A stretch of 64,000 bases of DNA, from the NCBI RefSeq assembly GCF_029953265.1, contig NZ_JASBAO010000001.1, positions 1,858,501 to 1,922,500 of the forward strand, read 5' to 3'. The notes beneath the pieces were generated by a model. It was not told the DNA's origin and ran no database searches. It saw only the letters and a list, made by a program, of their open reading frames with translations. Positions within the stretch are counted from its first letter, which is position 1. The number at the start of each line of letters is the position of its first letter. The position numbers were made by a program, and so were the translations under genes. The stretch comes from Commensalibacter oyaizuii. GTDB taxonomy: Bacteria > Pseudomonadota > Alphaproteobacteria > Acetobacterales > Acetobacteraceae. This document shows positions 1 through 8,425 of this stretch, in pieces.

Positions 1-260
1 GATTAACCCAAGTTTTGGCTTTGGAATGGGGACCTTCAAATATTAACGTTAATGCAATCTCCCCAACGGTTGTGCTGACAGAGCTTGGAAAACGGGCTTG
101 GGCTGGTAAGATTGGCGAAGAATTTAAGGCAAAAATTCCATCACGTCGCTTTGCTGAACCAGAACAAATTGCTGCAGCTGCAGTTTATTTGGCAAGTCCC
201 GAAGCATCCATTATTAATGGGGCGAATTTAGTGATCGATGGTGGCTTTACAGTCCAATAA
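1..260 (+). CDS. Short-chain dehydrogenase/reductase, C-terminal part (5' end outside window)
   Basis: The reading frame is open from base 3 and stops at 258-260, so only the last 85 or so residues are visible. They match the C-terminal third of a classical SDR: the post-catalytic stretch with NVNAISPTVVLTE, the ARRFAEPEQIA-type segment (here SRRFAEPEQIA), and the family ending NGANLVIDGGF. The Rossmann nucleotide site and the YxxxK catalytic pair lie upstream of the window. It ends 39 bases before dhaK on the same strand, so it may be co-transcribed and could supply a keto sugar (dihydroxyacetone or a tetrulose) to the kinase. Family assignment is firm; the substrate is unknown. Confidence 0.85.
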   Translation, partial: LTQVLALEWGPSNINVNAISPTVVLTELGKRAWAGKIGEEFKAKIPSRRFAEPEQIAAAAVYLASPEASIINGANLVIDGGFTVQ

Positions 261-299
261 GCTAAATCGTTATTGTATTTAAACTAAGGTATATAAATT

Positions 300-1304
300 A
301 TGAAATTGAACAGAATTATTAACGATCCCAATCTCGTTGTTGAAGATGCGATCGAAGGGTATGTAGCAGCCCACCCTGATTTGTTTGCCAAAACAAATCA
401 TGAAAGGGTATTAAAATATCCTTCTATTCCTCAAAAAGGCAAAGTTGGAATTGTAACTGGTGGTGGTTCTGGTCATGAGCCTGCATTCCTTGGTTATGTA
501 GGTAAGAATATGGTTGATGCGGTGGCTATTGGGGAGATTTTTTCCTCCCCAACAGCGGGCGCATTTTTGGATGCTATTAAAGCTGCTGATGGTGGTGCAG
601 GTGTTGCCTGCCTTTATGGGAATTATGCTGGCGATAACATGAATGTTAAAATGGCTGTGAAAAAAGCAGCCTCCGCTGGAATTACAGTTAAAACCGTTGT
701 TGCTAATGATGATGTTGCCTCTGCCCCCGTAACGGAAAAAGATAAACGTCGTGGGGTTGCTGGTGAAATTTTAATGTGGAAAGTTGGCGGTGCTGCTGCT
801 GCCCAAGGGTATGACCTTGATGGTGTGATTGCTGCTGCACAAAAAGCCATTGATAATTGTCGTTCTATTGGTGTTGGATTAAGTTCTTGTATCATTCCTG
901 CGGTAGGGCATCCAAATTTCAACATCGATAATGGGATGATGGAGGTAGGGATTGGTCACCACGGTGAACCAGGTATTAATGTCCTGCCTTTACAGTCTGC
1001 AAAAGAAATGGCTGCTACAATGTTAGAGCCCATTATGAATGAAGGCATATTCGAACCTGGGACTGAAGTTGTGGTGTTGGTTTCAGGTTTAGGGGCAACC
1101 CCTACAATGGAATTATACATATATTATGCTGAAGTTGATCGTTTGTTAAAAGAAAAAGGGGTTAAGGTTCATCGTAGTTACGTGGGAAATTATTTTACCT
1201 CGCTTGAAATGATGGGGGTAACGCTTACCATGATGAAATTAGATGATGAATTGAAAAAGCTGGTTGATGTTCCCGTTCAATCTTTAGGTTTTGTGCAAGG
1301 TTAA
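300..1304 (+). CDS. dhaK: Dihydroxyacetone kinase subunit DhaK
   Basis: This is the substrate-binding half of a two-subunit dihydroxyacetone kinase, which forms a covalent hemiaminal between the ketose and a histidine and phosphorylates it with DhaL. The 334-residue protein has the family's GGGSGHEPA motif near residue 55, YAGDNMNV near 108, and the histidine motif GIGHHGEPG with His220/His221 at the expected place (E. coli DhaK uses His218). An AAGG ribosome site precedes the ATG. The stop is 5 bases before dhaL, so the two are one operon. No DhaM phosphocarrier gene is present here, so an ATP-dependent enzyme is more likely than a PTS-dependent one. Tetrulose kinases are close relatives, so L- or D-erythrulose is an alternative substrate. 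Confidence 0.9.
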   Translation: MKLNRIINDPNLVVEDAIEGYVAAHPDLFAKTNHERVLKYPSIPQKGKVGIVTGGGSGHEPAFLGYVGKNMVDAVAIGEIFSSPTAGAFLDAIKAADGGAGVACLYGNYAGDNMNVKMAVKKAASAGITVKTVVANDDVASAPVTEKDKRRGVAGEILMWKVGGAAAAQGYDLDGVIAAAQKAIDNCRSIGVGLSSCIIPAVGHPNFNIDNGMMEVGIGHHGEPGINVLPLQSAKEMAATMLEPIMNEGIFEPGTEVVVLVSGLGATPTMELYIYYAEVDRLLKEKGVKVHRSYVGNYFTSLEMMGVTLTMMKLDDELKKLVDVPVQSLGFVQG

Positions 1305-1309
1305 TTATT

Positions 1310-1957
1310 ATGTCCGAAGTTGTTCATATCGAAAATGGTGTTGATATTGTTAATGATTTAATCCAAGTCATTGTCAGTAATCGTGATTATTTAAGTGAAA
1401 TCGATGGCGCCATCGGGGACGGTGATCATGGTATAAACATGGCGAAAGGATTCAATATTTGTAAGCAGCGGATTGAAGGAAAAACACTTTCCTTATCTGA
1501 GGCTTTAGAAGAGTTAAGTGATTCTTTGATGGAAGGCATTGGCGGATCCATGGGGCCTTTATATGGTTGTATTTTTACAGGTTGGGCAGATAGTGTTAAG
1601 GGTAAAATCCAGCTTAGTAAAGAAGACGTTAATGCGATGTTTGCGAATGGTCTTAGTGAACTGCAAGATATTAGCCCTGCTAAGAAGGGGGATAAATGTC
1701 TAGTGGATACTTTATTCCCTGCTGCGGAAAGCTTTGATCAGGCTGTAAAAGAGGGTAAAAGCTTTAAAGAATCTTTGACAATTATGAAAGATGCGGCTGC
1801 AAAAGGGCGTGATTCTACAAAAGATTTAGTTGCTAAGATTGGCCGTGCCAGTCGTTTGGGTGAGCGTTCAAAGGGCGTATTGGATGCAGGGGCAACGTCA
1901 TGTTGTTTGTTGGTAACCCAGTTTGCAGACAGTCTTTTGAAAAAATTGAATTCTTAA
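1310..1957 (+). CDS. dhaL: Dihydroxyacetone kinase subunit DhaL (nucleotide-binding)
   Basis: This 215-residue partner of DhaK carries the nucleotide and Mg2+ site. It has the DhaL landmarks in order: GDGDHGINM around residue 38 (Asp ligands of Mg2+), GGSMGPLYG near 79, KGDKCLVDTLFPA near 124, and the C-terminal GRASRLGERSKGVLDAGA block. Its length is normal for the family. It starts 5 bases after dhaK and is followed by a strong intrinsic terminator, so dhaK-dhaL, possibly with the upstream dehydrogenase, form one transcript. It phosphorylates dihydroxyacetone, or perhaps a tetrulose, to feed the triose-phosphate pool used by transaldolase and transketolase downstream. Confidence 0.9.
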   Translation: MSEVVHIENGVDIVNDLIQVIVSNRDYLSEIDGAIGDGDHGINMAKGFNICKQRIEGKTLSLSEALEELSDSLMEGIGGSMGPLYGCIFTGWADSVKGKIQLSKEDVNAMFANGLSELQDISPAKKGDKCLVDTLFPAAESFDQAVKEGKSFKESLTIMKDAAAKGRDSTKDLVAKIGRASRLGERSKGVLDAGATSCCLLVTQFADSLLKKLNS

Positions 1958-1990
1958 AGTTATACTTATTACTTATGTAAATGATTACAG

Positions 1991-2022
1991 GGCTGTGTTT
2001 AATCAGAACACAGCCTTTTTTT
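1991..2022 (+). terminator. Intrinsic terminator after dhaKL
   Basis: A perfect 9-bp stem (GGCTGTGTT with AACACAGCC), a 7-base loop and a run of seven T residues, 33 bases after the dhaL stop. Confidence 0.85.
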
Positions 2023-2160
2023 ATTTATATTACGGCTTGATAAAGTAATATTATAGTAATGGTCACAAGCATTATTTATACTTAATATAATTGAACAGAT
2101 TATATTATTGATTTGAAAATAAATATGATAAATCTAAATATAACCGATATTGATGCTACT

Positions 2161-2206
2161 TATAAGATTATCTATATATAGTTTTCTAAATATAGATAAT
2201 CTTATA
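2161..2206 (-). terminator. Perfect 16-bp AT-rich hairpin at the oprB 3' end
   Basis: TATAAGATTATCTATA at 2161-2176 is the exact reverse complement of 2191-2206, with a 14-base loop. The hairpin begins 3 bases beyond the stop of the minus-strand porin. There is no T-tract on the minus strand, so it may stabilise the mRNA end rather than terminate. The rest of the 1958-2209 spacer holds only the dhaKL terminator and AT-rich sequence. Confidence 0.55.
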
Positions 2207-2209
2207 ATA

Positions 2210-3748
2210 TTAAAAGTTGACCGTTGTTCTTAATCCCAAAATAGCTTCGTTTTGAATACGTTTATGAGATCCCTCGTTAAGAATTAGACCACCGCCAGGA
2301 TTAAATATATACTGAAAGTCTGGTTTTAATTCCAACCAAGGGGTTGCTTCGACTTGCAGGGTTAATTCTATGTGGTGTTCCGTTTTTCTGGTGCGCCAAT
2401 TTGGATTGGTGAAATATTTATAATCGCGATCATATTGCCTCGCTCGATTACCAAAACTGCCAAATCCCCAACCAAACCCTATAGAATCATGTTCTTTGTT
2501 AAATAATCCTTTATAAACCATACCTGCGTCACCTCCTAAATTGATGGGATTTCTATCCCCAGGGGAAGTCTGGATACGACCAAATACACCGACGGATTTA
2601 ATTGGATTATGACGTGAACGCCAAATCATTTGGTCTGCAATACCATAAACCGACCAGCTATGTCTGTGCATAAACATCGTTTGAGGAGTATTGGCATCTC
2701 CCAGCAGCTGTTTTTTGGCGTTAAACCGTTGATCAGGAAAACCAGCACTGTCAAAATAAGCACCAAGTTTATAAGTCCCTGGGTAGCCATTATTTTTATT
2801 ATCATCTGTGGCTGGATTTAAGTGATATTGTAATTCATTAATAACAAAGACACCTGTTGTAAAATTAAAATGCGTTCCAGATAGGTGTTTTTCTTGAGGA
2901 TCGCAAGTAAATGGGCCAGAGGGATTACAAAACGAGCTATCATTTGGATTGTCATTGGCAACTGCGAATAGGTTCGTCCAATTGTCATTGGGTTGAAAGG
3001 CAAATCGAATGCCAGGTGCGGCAAGTGGGTAATCAATACCACCACTATAGGTATCAACAGAGTTAATCATTGACCATCCAAAAGAAGAATTTAAGAACAG
3101 TGTGGCATAGTCACTAATATTAAATTCTTGATCTAGACTAAGCTTACCAATGCGAATACTGAATTTATCGTTCCAAAAACCTTGTTGATACCATAATTCC
3201 CAAAGGCGTGTTGAACGGTTGGCTTCAATGCCACTAATATTATTTAAGTCTCCCAAATTTTCACCGGTAAATTGGCGGCCTCGAATTTGTAAGGCACTGA
3301 TATTGAAAACACCATGCTTAATACCTAACAATTTTTCTGGATTCCAGTTTAAGGTTAAGGTTGTCATTCCTTCGTACCCAGCCCCTTGCTTAATGCCACC
3401 TGAGGGATTCCCCCAAACTTCATTGATATCAACAGCAGTAAAGGTAATACCATATTGCGCCAACCATGGTCTGACCCCCCACATATCGCGTAATAACATA
3501 TCATTGTCTTCAGGATGTAATCCTGTGTCTTTATCAAGGATTTTGGCAGGTGGAGCAGATTTTTTAGTGGGATTTGCCCCACTGGAATTCGAAGAAGGGG
3601 AGGCGTCTTGGCTGATTATGGCAGAGGTACGAGCATAGCTTGTATGATATATTCCAATGAGTGCGAAGGAAATAGGAATACCTATATTAAAGATTTTTTT
3701 AAAGTAAATAAAAGGTTTGTTTAAAGGATGGTGTAATTGAACAGACAT
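2210..3748 (-). CDS. oprB: OprB-family carbohydrate-selective porin
   Basis: An outer-membrane beta-barrel porin of the OprB family, which admits sugars and polyols to the periplasm. The precursor is 512 residues. It has a Lys-containing N-region and a hydrophobic signal segment ending TSYA before RTS, a low-complexity Ser/Asn/Pro stretch, then the barrel with family-like blocks such as LWELWYQQGF and RIGKLSLDQEF, and a C-terminal Phe typical of BAM substrates. The start at 3748 was chosen because GGGG lies 9 bases upstream; an in-frame ATG six codons earlier (3766) has no ribosome site. A sigma70-like promoter is seen upstream. The substrate cannot be read from the sequence; in acetic acid bacteria these porins usually serve periplasmic oxidation or uptake of glucose and polyols. 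Confidence 0.88.
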   Translation of the reverse strand: MSVQLHHPLNKPFIYFKKIFNIGIPISFALIGIYHTSYARTSAIISQDASPSSNSSGANPTKKSAPPAKILDKDTGLHPEDNDMLLRDMWGVRPWLAQYGITFTAVDINEVWGNPSGGIKQGAGYEGMTTLTLNWNPEKLLGIKHGVFNISALQIRGRQFTGENLGDLNNISGIEANRSTRLWELWYQQGFWNDKFSIRIGKLSLDQEFNISDYATLFLNSSFGWSMINSVDTYSGGIDYPLAAPGIRFAFQPNDNWTNLFAVANDNPNDSSFCNPSGPFTCDPQEKHLSGTHFNFTTGVFVINELQYHLNPATDDNKNNGYPGTYKLGAYFDSAGFPDQRFNAKKQLLGDANTPQTMFMHRHSWSVYGIADQMIWRSRHNPIKSVGVFGRIQTSPGDRNPINLGGDAGMVYKGLFNKEHDSIGFGWGFGSFGNRARQYDRDYKYFTNPNWRTRKTEHHIELTLQVEATPWLELKPDFQYIFNPGGGLILNEGSHKRIQNEAILGLRTTVNF

Positions 3749-3819
3749 AAGGGAACACCCCAACATTATAAAATGTTATTTATAATAGTTATAAAATAGT
3801 ATCGTGAGACCTTTCAAAA

Positions 3820-3847
3820 GGTATAAAGGCCCCTTATATTCTGTCAA
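3820..3847 (-). promoter_or_regulatory. Probable sigma70-type promoter of oprB
   Basis: On the minus strand there is a consensus TTGACA (-35, plus bases 3842-3847), a 16-base spacer, and TATACC (-10, plus bases 3820-3825). This lies about 70 bases upstream of the porin start. A small palindrome CCTTTTGAAAGG sits just downstream of the -10 and could bind a regulator. Confidence 0.45.
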
Positions 3848-3932
3848 ATATTATTTATTCTTTATTTTTGAAAATACACTATAGTGACATTTATAATATA
3901 ATATCCATCCTATATATTAACAATAAAGATGG

Positions 3933-4991
3933 TTACATTCTTTGTAACTTATCAATTAATATTTTGCATTCATCTTCCGTACCAATAGTAATTCGTAGCC
4001 AGTCTTTTATTCTTGGTGTACTAAAATGTCGAATTAAAATATTGTTTTGTCTTAGATAGGTTGCGATTTTTTCGCTATTAATGTGTGGGTGGGAAGCAAA
4101 AACAAAATTAGCTTTTGAATTTAAAACAGTAAATCCTAATTGTGCCAATTCATGAGTTAAATAATTGCGGTTTTTAATAATTCTATCTGCACTATTAAGG
4201 GACCACTTGATGTCCTGCACAGCAGCAATGGCACCAGCTTGAGCAAGGCGATCCAAAGGATAAGAATTAAAACTGTCTTTGACGCGTCTGATCCCTTCGA
4301 TAAGATGGGGGTTGCCTACAGCGTAACCAACGCGCAATCCAGCCAAAGCGTAAAATTTTGAAAATGTACGAATAACCAGTAGATTTGGATATTGCTTTGT
4401 CAAAGGAATAACCGTTTTTCCACCAAAATCAATATAGGCCTCATCAATAATAACCACTTGTTTGGGGTGTTGGTTTAAATAGTGTTCAATATTTTGATTG
4501 TCCAGTAAAAGACCCGTTGGGGCATTTGGATTGGCTATTACAATTCCAGCGGCATCTTCTTGTTCATATGCTTGAAGATTTATATGAAAATCATTGGTTA
4601 AGGGAATGCATTTATAAGAAATATTAAATAAATTACAGTAGACGGAGTAAAAACTGTATGTAATGTCGGGAAATAAAATAGGTTTCTCATGTTTTAATAG
4701 GGCAAAAAATGCCAATCCTAAAACTTCATCTGAGCCGTTGCCAACAAAAATATGATCAGAGTCGATTTCGTGAAGATCTGCCAGTGCGTCACATAAACCT
4801 TGGGCAGTGGGGTCTGGATATAATTTTAAGGTATCTTGAACAGTTTCTTTTAAGGCTTGTAAAACTTTTGGGGATACCCCATAGGCATTTTCATTTGTAT
4901 TTAACTTGATAAGATTGGTTGCTTTGGGTTGCTCCCCAGGGACATAGGGTACAATATTGTTTACAAATGGGCTCCAATACTGATTGTGCAT
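3933..4991 (-). CDS. hisC: Histidinol-phosphate aminotransferase
   Basis: A PLP enzyme of fold type I that converts imidazole-acetol phosphate plus glutamate to histidinol phosphate. The 352-residue protein shows the class I/II signature: LNTNENAYG near the N-terminus, NPNAPTG in the middle, DEAYIDFGG for the cofactor Asp/Tyr pair, and the Schiff-base lysine in RTFSKFYALAGLRVGYAVG. It lies 30 bases downstream of the ankyrin-repeat gene on the same strand and is probably co-transcribed with it. Some paralogues act on aromatic amino acids, so tyrosine or phenylalanine transamination is a secondary possibility. Confidence 0.88.
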   Translation of the reverse strand: MHNQYWSPFVNNIVPYVPGEQPKATNLIKLNTNENAYGVSPKVLQALKETVQDTLKLYPDPTAQGLCDALADLHEIDSDHIFVGNGSDEVLGLAFFALLKHEKPILFPDITYSFYSVYCNLFNISYKCIPLTNDFHINLQAYEQEDAAGIVIANPNAPTGLLLDNQNIEHYLNQHPKQVVIIDEAYIDFGGKTVIPLTKQYPNLLVIRTFSKFYALAGLRVGYAVGNPHLIEGIRRVKDSFNSYPLDRLAQAGAIAAVQDIKWSLNSADRIIKNRNYLTHELAQLGFTVLNSKANFVFASHPHINSEKIATYLRQNNILIRHFSTPRIKDWLRITIGTEDECKILIDKLQRM

Positions 4992-5021
4992 TAATTTAAT
5001 TCCTAATTTTTAATAAAATTT

Positions 5022-5555
5022 TTAATCGCGTTTAAATGATGTAATTAGGTGAATATTGCCATGATGTTGCGCAAGTTGAATGGGGGTGACACCCTCACCA
5101 TCTTTATGTTCTGGGTTTGCACCTGCTGCTAATAACAAACTAATAATTTCAGTGCGACCAAACAATATGGCAAACATTAGGGGGGTACGGCCTAAGGTAT
5201 TTTGTGAATCGACCTCGGCTCCTGCTTGAATTAGCATTTTTGCAATTTGTGTATAGCCTTTAAATGCAACCCCTGTAAGGGCTGTTGCTCCAGTTTTATC
5301 CTTAATATTTGGATCTGCCCCTGCGGCCAACAAGTATTGGGTGGTGGATATATGGTTGTTATAGCTGGCGATAACAAGGGCAGTATGACCATCATGATTT
5401 TGATGGTTAATATCCATACCTGCTTTAATAAATTCTTGCAGTAATTCGGTTTCTCCAGTGCGTGCAGCACTAAAATAAAAAGCTTCGATTTGCTCGGGAG
5501 TAAAAGTTTGTTGAGGGGTGGGTGAAGTCGTTTTATCGTTAGGGGGAAGAGACAT
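5022..5555 (-). CDS. Ankyrin-repeat protein
   Basis: A 177-residue protein made almost entirely of ankyrin repeats: about four consecutive units with the GHTALVIAS, GATALTGVA, GRTPLMFAI and GVTPIQLAQ signatures, after a Ser/Thr/Pro-rich N-terminal tail. No signal peptide or membrane segment is seen, so it is probably a cytoplasmic protein-binding scaffold. The start at 5555 is preceded by GAGG at 8 bases; the frame is open 18 codons further upstream but has no ribosome site there. It is the first gene of a likely two-gene unit with hisC. The binding partner is unknown. Small ankyrin proteins are common in acetic acid bacteria, so this need not be a transferred effector. Confidence 0.8.
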   Translation of the reverse strand: MSLPPNDKTTSPTPQQTFTPEQIEAFYFSAARTGETELLQEFIKAGMDINHQNHDGHTALVIASYNNHISTTQYLLAAGADPNIKDKTGATALTGVAFKGYTQIAKMLIQAGAEVDSQNTLGRTPLMFAILFGRTEIISLLLAAGANPEHKDGEGVTPIQLAQHHGNIHLITSFKRD

Positions 5556-6248
5556 GGTCGTTACCTCGAACAATGAAGCTGAAAAGTAGCTGCATTGTAT
5601 CGGGATCATGGAAGAAAGAAAAGTGATCTTGTAGAATTTTATAAAGACCTTTTGCCTTTATCATGTTTTAAGCTCTTTTAGATTTATTTTGATTAATTTT
5701 TATTATTTATTGCATAATATTTCTTAACAGCGGATCAGGAAGTCAATTTGATTTTTTTTTAATATATGATACTCTTCGTATTAATTCATTAATGGTACAG
5801 CTTTTAAGTGAAGATGTGATTTATTATAGCAATTTGTAAAGAAAATAGGTATATATTAAAAGTAAGTTATGTATATTTACTTTTCGATATGGGTGAACAT
5901 ATTTGTGTAAAAAATAAAGAAAAAGAAGATTGATTGCACAGTATAAATGGTGTGGTGTCTGATGCTGACGGATTACTAGGCCTATATCATTAAGCGTTTT
6001 GAAAGAGTATCTAATTCTTTATGTATTTTGTTTATTGTTATTCTCAGTTCGAAATATTAACAATTTTGACGCTTATATCAAAAGAGTCTTTATAAGGAGT
6101 GAAGTTATAATCAACACGTCTTATATATAAAGTGTTTCGTATTTTATCAGTTATTAATGATTTTTGTTTTCTTTTTTTTTATGGGTATTACAATCATATA
6201 CCAATATCCTATTTTTATTAGGATAAATGACTTTTTTTGGAGATTTGA
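5556..6248. other. 693-base AT-rich spacer between divergent ankyrin and tkt genes
   Basis: No coding frame or RNA gene was recognised. It should contain the promoters of both flanking units. The only clear structure is the inverted repeat at 6205-6225 next to the tkt ribosome site. Confidence 0.5.
6205..6225 (+). promoter_or_regulatory. Inverted repeat in the tkt leader
   Basis: TATCCTA and TAGGATA form perfect 7-base arms around a 7-base T-rich centre, ending 7 bases before the TTTTTTGGAG ribosome-site region of tkt. It could be an operator or a leader hairpin affecting translation start. Confidence 0.35.
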
Positions 6249-8303
6249 ATGAATATTGATGAACGTTGTATTAATACAATTCGTGGTCTAGCGATTGATC
6301 AGGTTCAGGCCGCAAATTCCGGCCATCCTGGAACCCCAATGGATCTAGCCCCAGCAGCGTATGCGTTGTGGAATAATGTGTTAAATTATGACCCTGCACA
6401 ACCGCTATGGCCAGCTCGTGATCGTTTTGTACTATCGGGTGGTCATGCATCTGCATTATTGTATTCTATGATTCACTTGGCTGGTATTAAAAATGTTGGT
6501 CATGACGGTAAGGTTGAAAACAAGCCTTCATTAACATTAGAAGATTTGAAACAATTCAGACAATTTAATTCAAAAACTCCGGGTCACCCTGAATATCATC
6601 ATACAACAGGTGTTGAAACAACCACAGGTCCACTAGGACAAGGGATCGCAACCTCTGTTGGGATGGCGATTGCTCAAAGCTGGCTTGCTGCACGGTATAA
6701 TAAACCTGAATTTCCACTGTTTGATTATTATGTCTATACATTTTGTGGGGACGGGGATCTGATGGAAGGGATCTCTTACGAAGCAGGATCTTTGGCGGGT
6801 CATTTAAAACTGGGCAATTTGATTTGGGTTTATGACCGTAACCGTATTTCTATCGAGGGTTCTATTGATATTGCCTTTACTGAGAATGTTGCAGATCGAT
6901 TTAAAGCGTTGGGTTGGAAAATCCACCAAGTTAAAGATGCGAACGATATTGCAGATTTCCAAGCGAAATTAGAAGCTGCACGTAAAGAAAAAGATGCACC
7001 AAGCTTAATTATTTTGGATAGCATTATTGGATATGGTTCTCCAAACAAAGCTGGTACACATGGTGTGCATGGTGAACCTTTGGGTGTAGATGAAGTTAAG
7101 GCTACCAAAAAAGCTTATGGAATGCCTGAAGATAAAGATTTTTATGTTGCAGATGGGGTTATGGAACATTTTGCAGCAGGAATTGGCAAACGGGGTGCGG
7201 CAGCCAGCCAGAAATGGAATGCTCTATTCGCAGCTTACAAGGAAAAATACCCTGAATTAGGTCAAGAGGTTGAGGATATTATTCATAATCGCTTGCCAAA
7301 GGGATGGGATAAAGATATCCCAGTATTCCCAGCAGATCCAAAGGGGATTGCCTCTCGTGCAAGTTCTGGGAAGGTATTGAATGCGATTGCAAAAAATGTT
7401 CCTTGGATGATTGGCGGATCTGCTGATCTTGCACCATCAAATAAAAGTTGGCTGGAATTCCCTGGCGCTGATGTATTCCAAAACCCTGAATACAAAGGAT
7501 CATATGCAGGGCGGAATATTCATTTCGGTGTTCGCGAACATGCGATGGGTGCCATTGTTAATGGTATCGCTGTCAGTGGCCTTCGTGCTTTTGCGGCTGG
7601 ATTCTTTATCTTCTCAGATTATATGAAAAATCCAATTCGTTTGTCTTCGTTAATGGGGCTGCCAATTGTTTATATCTTTACCCATGATAGTATTGGCGTT
7701 GGTGAAGATGGGCCAACCCATCAACCTATTGAACAGTTAGTTCATTTCCGTGCAACCCCTGGTATTCGGATGATCCGTCCTGCGGATGCTAATGAAGTGG
7801 TTGAAGCGTGGAAATTGGCAATGCAACAAAATGAGCATCCAGTATTATTGGCATTAAGTCGTCAGAATTTGCCCACAATTGATCGTTCTAAATATGCATC
7901 AGCAGAAGGCTTGAAAAAAGGTGCGTACGTCGTAGCATGTTGTGGTGAATTACCCGAATTAATTTTAATCGCAACGGGCAGCGAAGTTGGCTTGGCCATG
8001 GAAGCCTATGAAGTCCTGATTAAAGAAGGACAAAAGGTTCGTGTCGTTTCTATGCCTTCATGGGAAATTTTTGAAGAGCAACCACAATCATATCGCGATC
8101 AAGTATTGCCCCCACAAGTTACAAAACGTATTGCAATAGAACAAGCGTCTCCTATTGGTTGGGATCGTTATGCAGGCCCTAATGGAACCATCATTGCAAT
8201 GCGCAGTTTTGGTGCTTCTGCCCCTTATGATAGGTTACGTGAACATTTTGGATTTACATTAGAACATGTTTTGGCAGCTGCTAAAGAACAGCTGAAAAAA
8301 TAA
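6249..8303 (+). CDS. tkt: Transketolase
   Basis: A thiamine diphosphate enzyme that moves two-carbon units between ketose and aldose phosphates in the non-oxidative pentose phosphate pathway. The 684-residue length is standard. His26 lies in NSGHPGTPMDLAP, the ThDP/Mg2+ motif runs from GDGD (167-170) to Asn197, and the pyrimidine-domain blocks GFFIFSDYMKNPIRL and DSIGVGEDGPTHQP are intact. A GGAG ribosome site sits 5 bases upstream of the ATG. It opens the pentose phosphate block, followed on the same strand by transaldolase and glucose-6-phosphate isomerase. A hairpin separates it from tal. Confidence 0.95.
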   Translation: MNIDERCINTIRGLAIDQVQAANSGHPGTPMDLAPAAYALWNNVLNYDPAQPLWPARDRFVLSGGHASALLYSMIHLAGIKNVGHDGKVENKPSLTLEDLKQFRQFNSKTPGHPEYHHTTGVETTTGPLGQGIATSVGMAIAQSWLAARYNKPEFPLFDYYVYTFCGDGDLMEGISYEAGSLAGHLKLGNLIWVYDRNRISIEGSIDIAFTENVADRFKALGWKIHQVKDANDIADFQAKLEAARKEKDAPSLIILDSIIGYGSPNKAGTHGVHGEPLGVDEVKATKKAYGMPEDKDFYVADGVMEHFAAGIGKRGAAASQKWNALFAAYKEKYPELGQEVEDIIHNRLPKGWDKDIPVFPADPKGIASRASSGKVLNAIAKNVPWMIGGSADLAPSNKSWLEFPGADVFQNPEYKGSYAGRNIHFGVREHAMGAIVNGIAVSGLRAFAAGFFIFSDYMKNPIRLSSLMGLPIVYIFTHDSIGVGEDGPTHQPIEQLVHFRATPGIRMIRPADANEVVEAWKLAMQQNEHPVLLALSRQNLPTIDRSKYASAEGLKKGAYVVACCGELPELILIATGSEVGLAMEAYEVLIKEGQKVRVVSMPSWEIFEEQPQSYRDQVLPPQVTKRIAIEQASPIGWDRYAGPNGTIIAMRSFGASAPYDRLREHFGFTLEHVLAAAKEQLKK

Positions 8304-8315
8304 ATCGGATAAATC

Positions 8316-8350
8316 AAAGCCTTCTTTAGATATTGTTTAAAGAGGGCTTT
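8316..8350 (+). terminator. Hairpin after tkt, probable terminator
   Basis: AAAGCCTTCTTTA pairs with TAAAGAGGGCTTT over 13 positions with one G-T wobble. It lies 12 bases after the stop, with only a weak T-tract. Confidence 0.55.
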
Positions 8351-8425
8351 AATCTTTGAAATATATATTTAAATAGTACAAAATTAGTTTTGTATCTTAA
8401 TTAATTTTAGAAGGAACATAGTCAA

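Noticed and set aside
3219..3638. 139-codon plus-strand frame inside oprB
   Set aside because: It lies antisense to a well-supported porin and has no start signal or family pattern; treated as a shadow frame.
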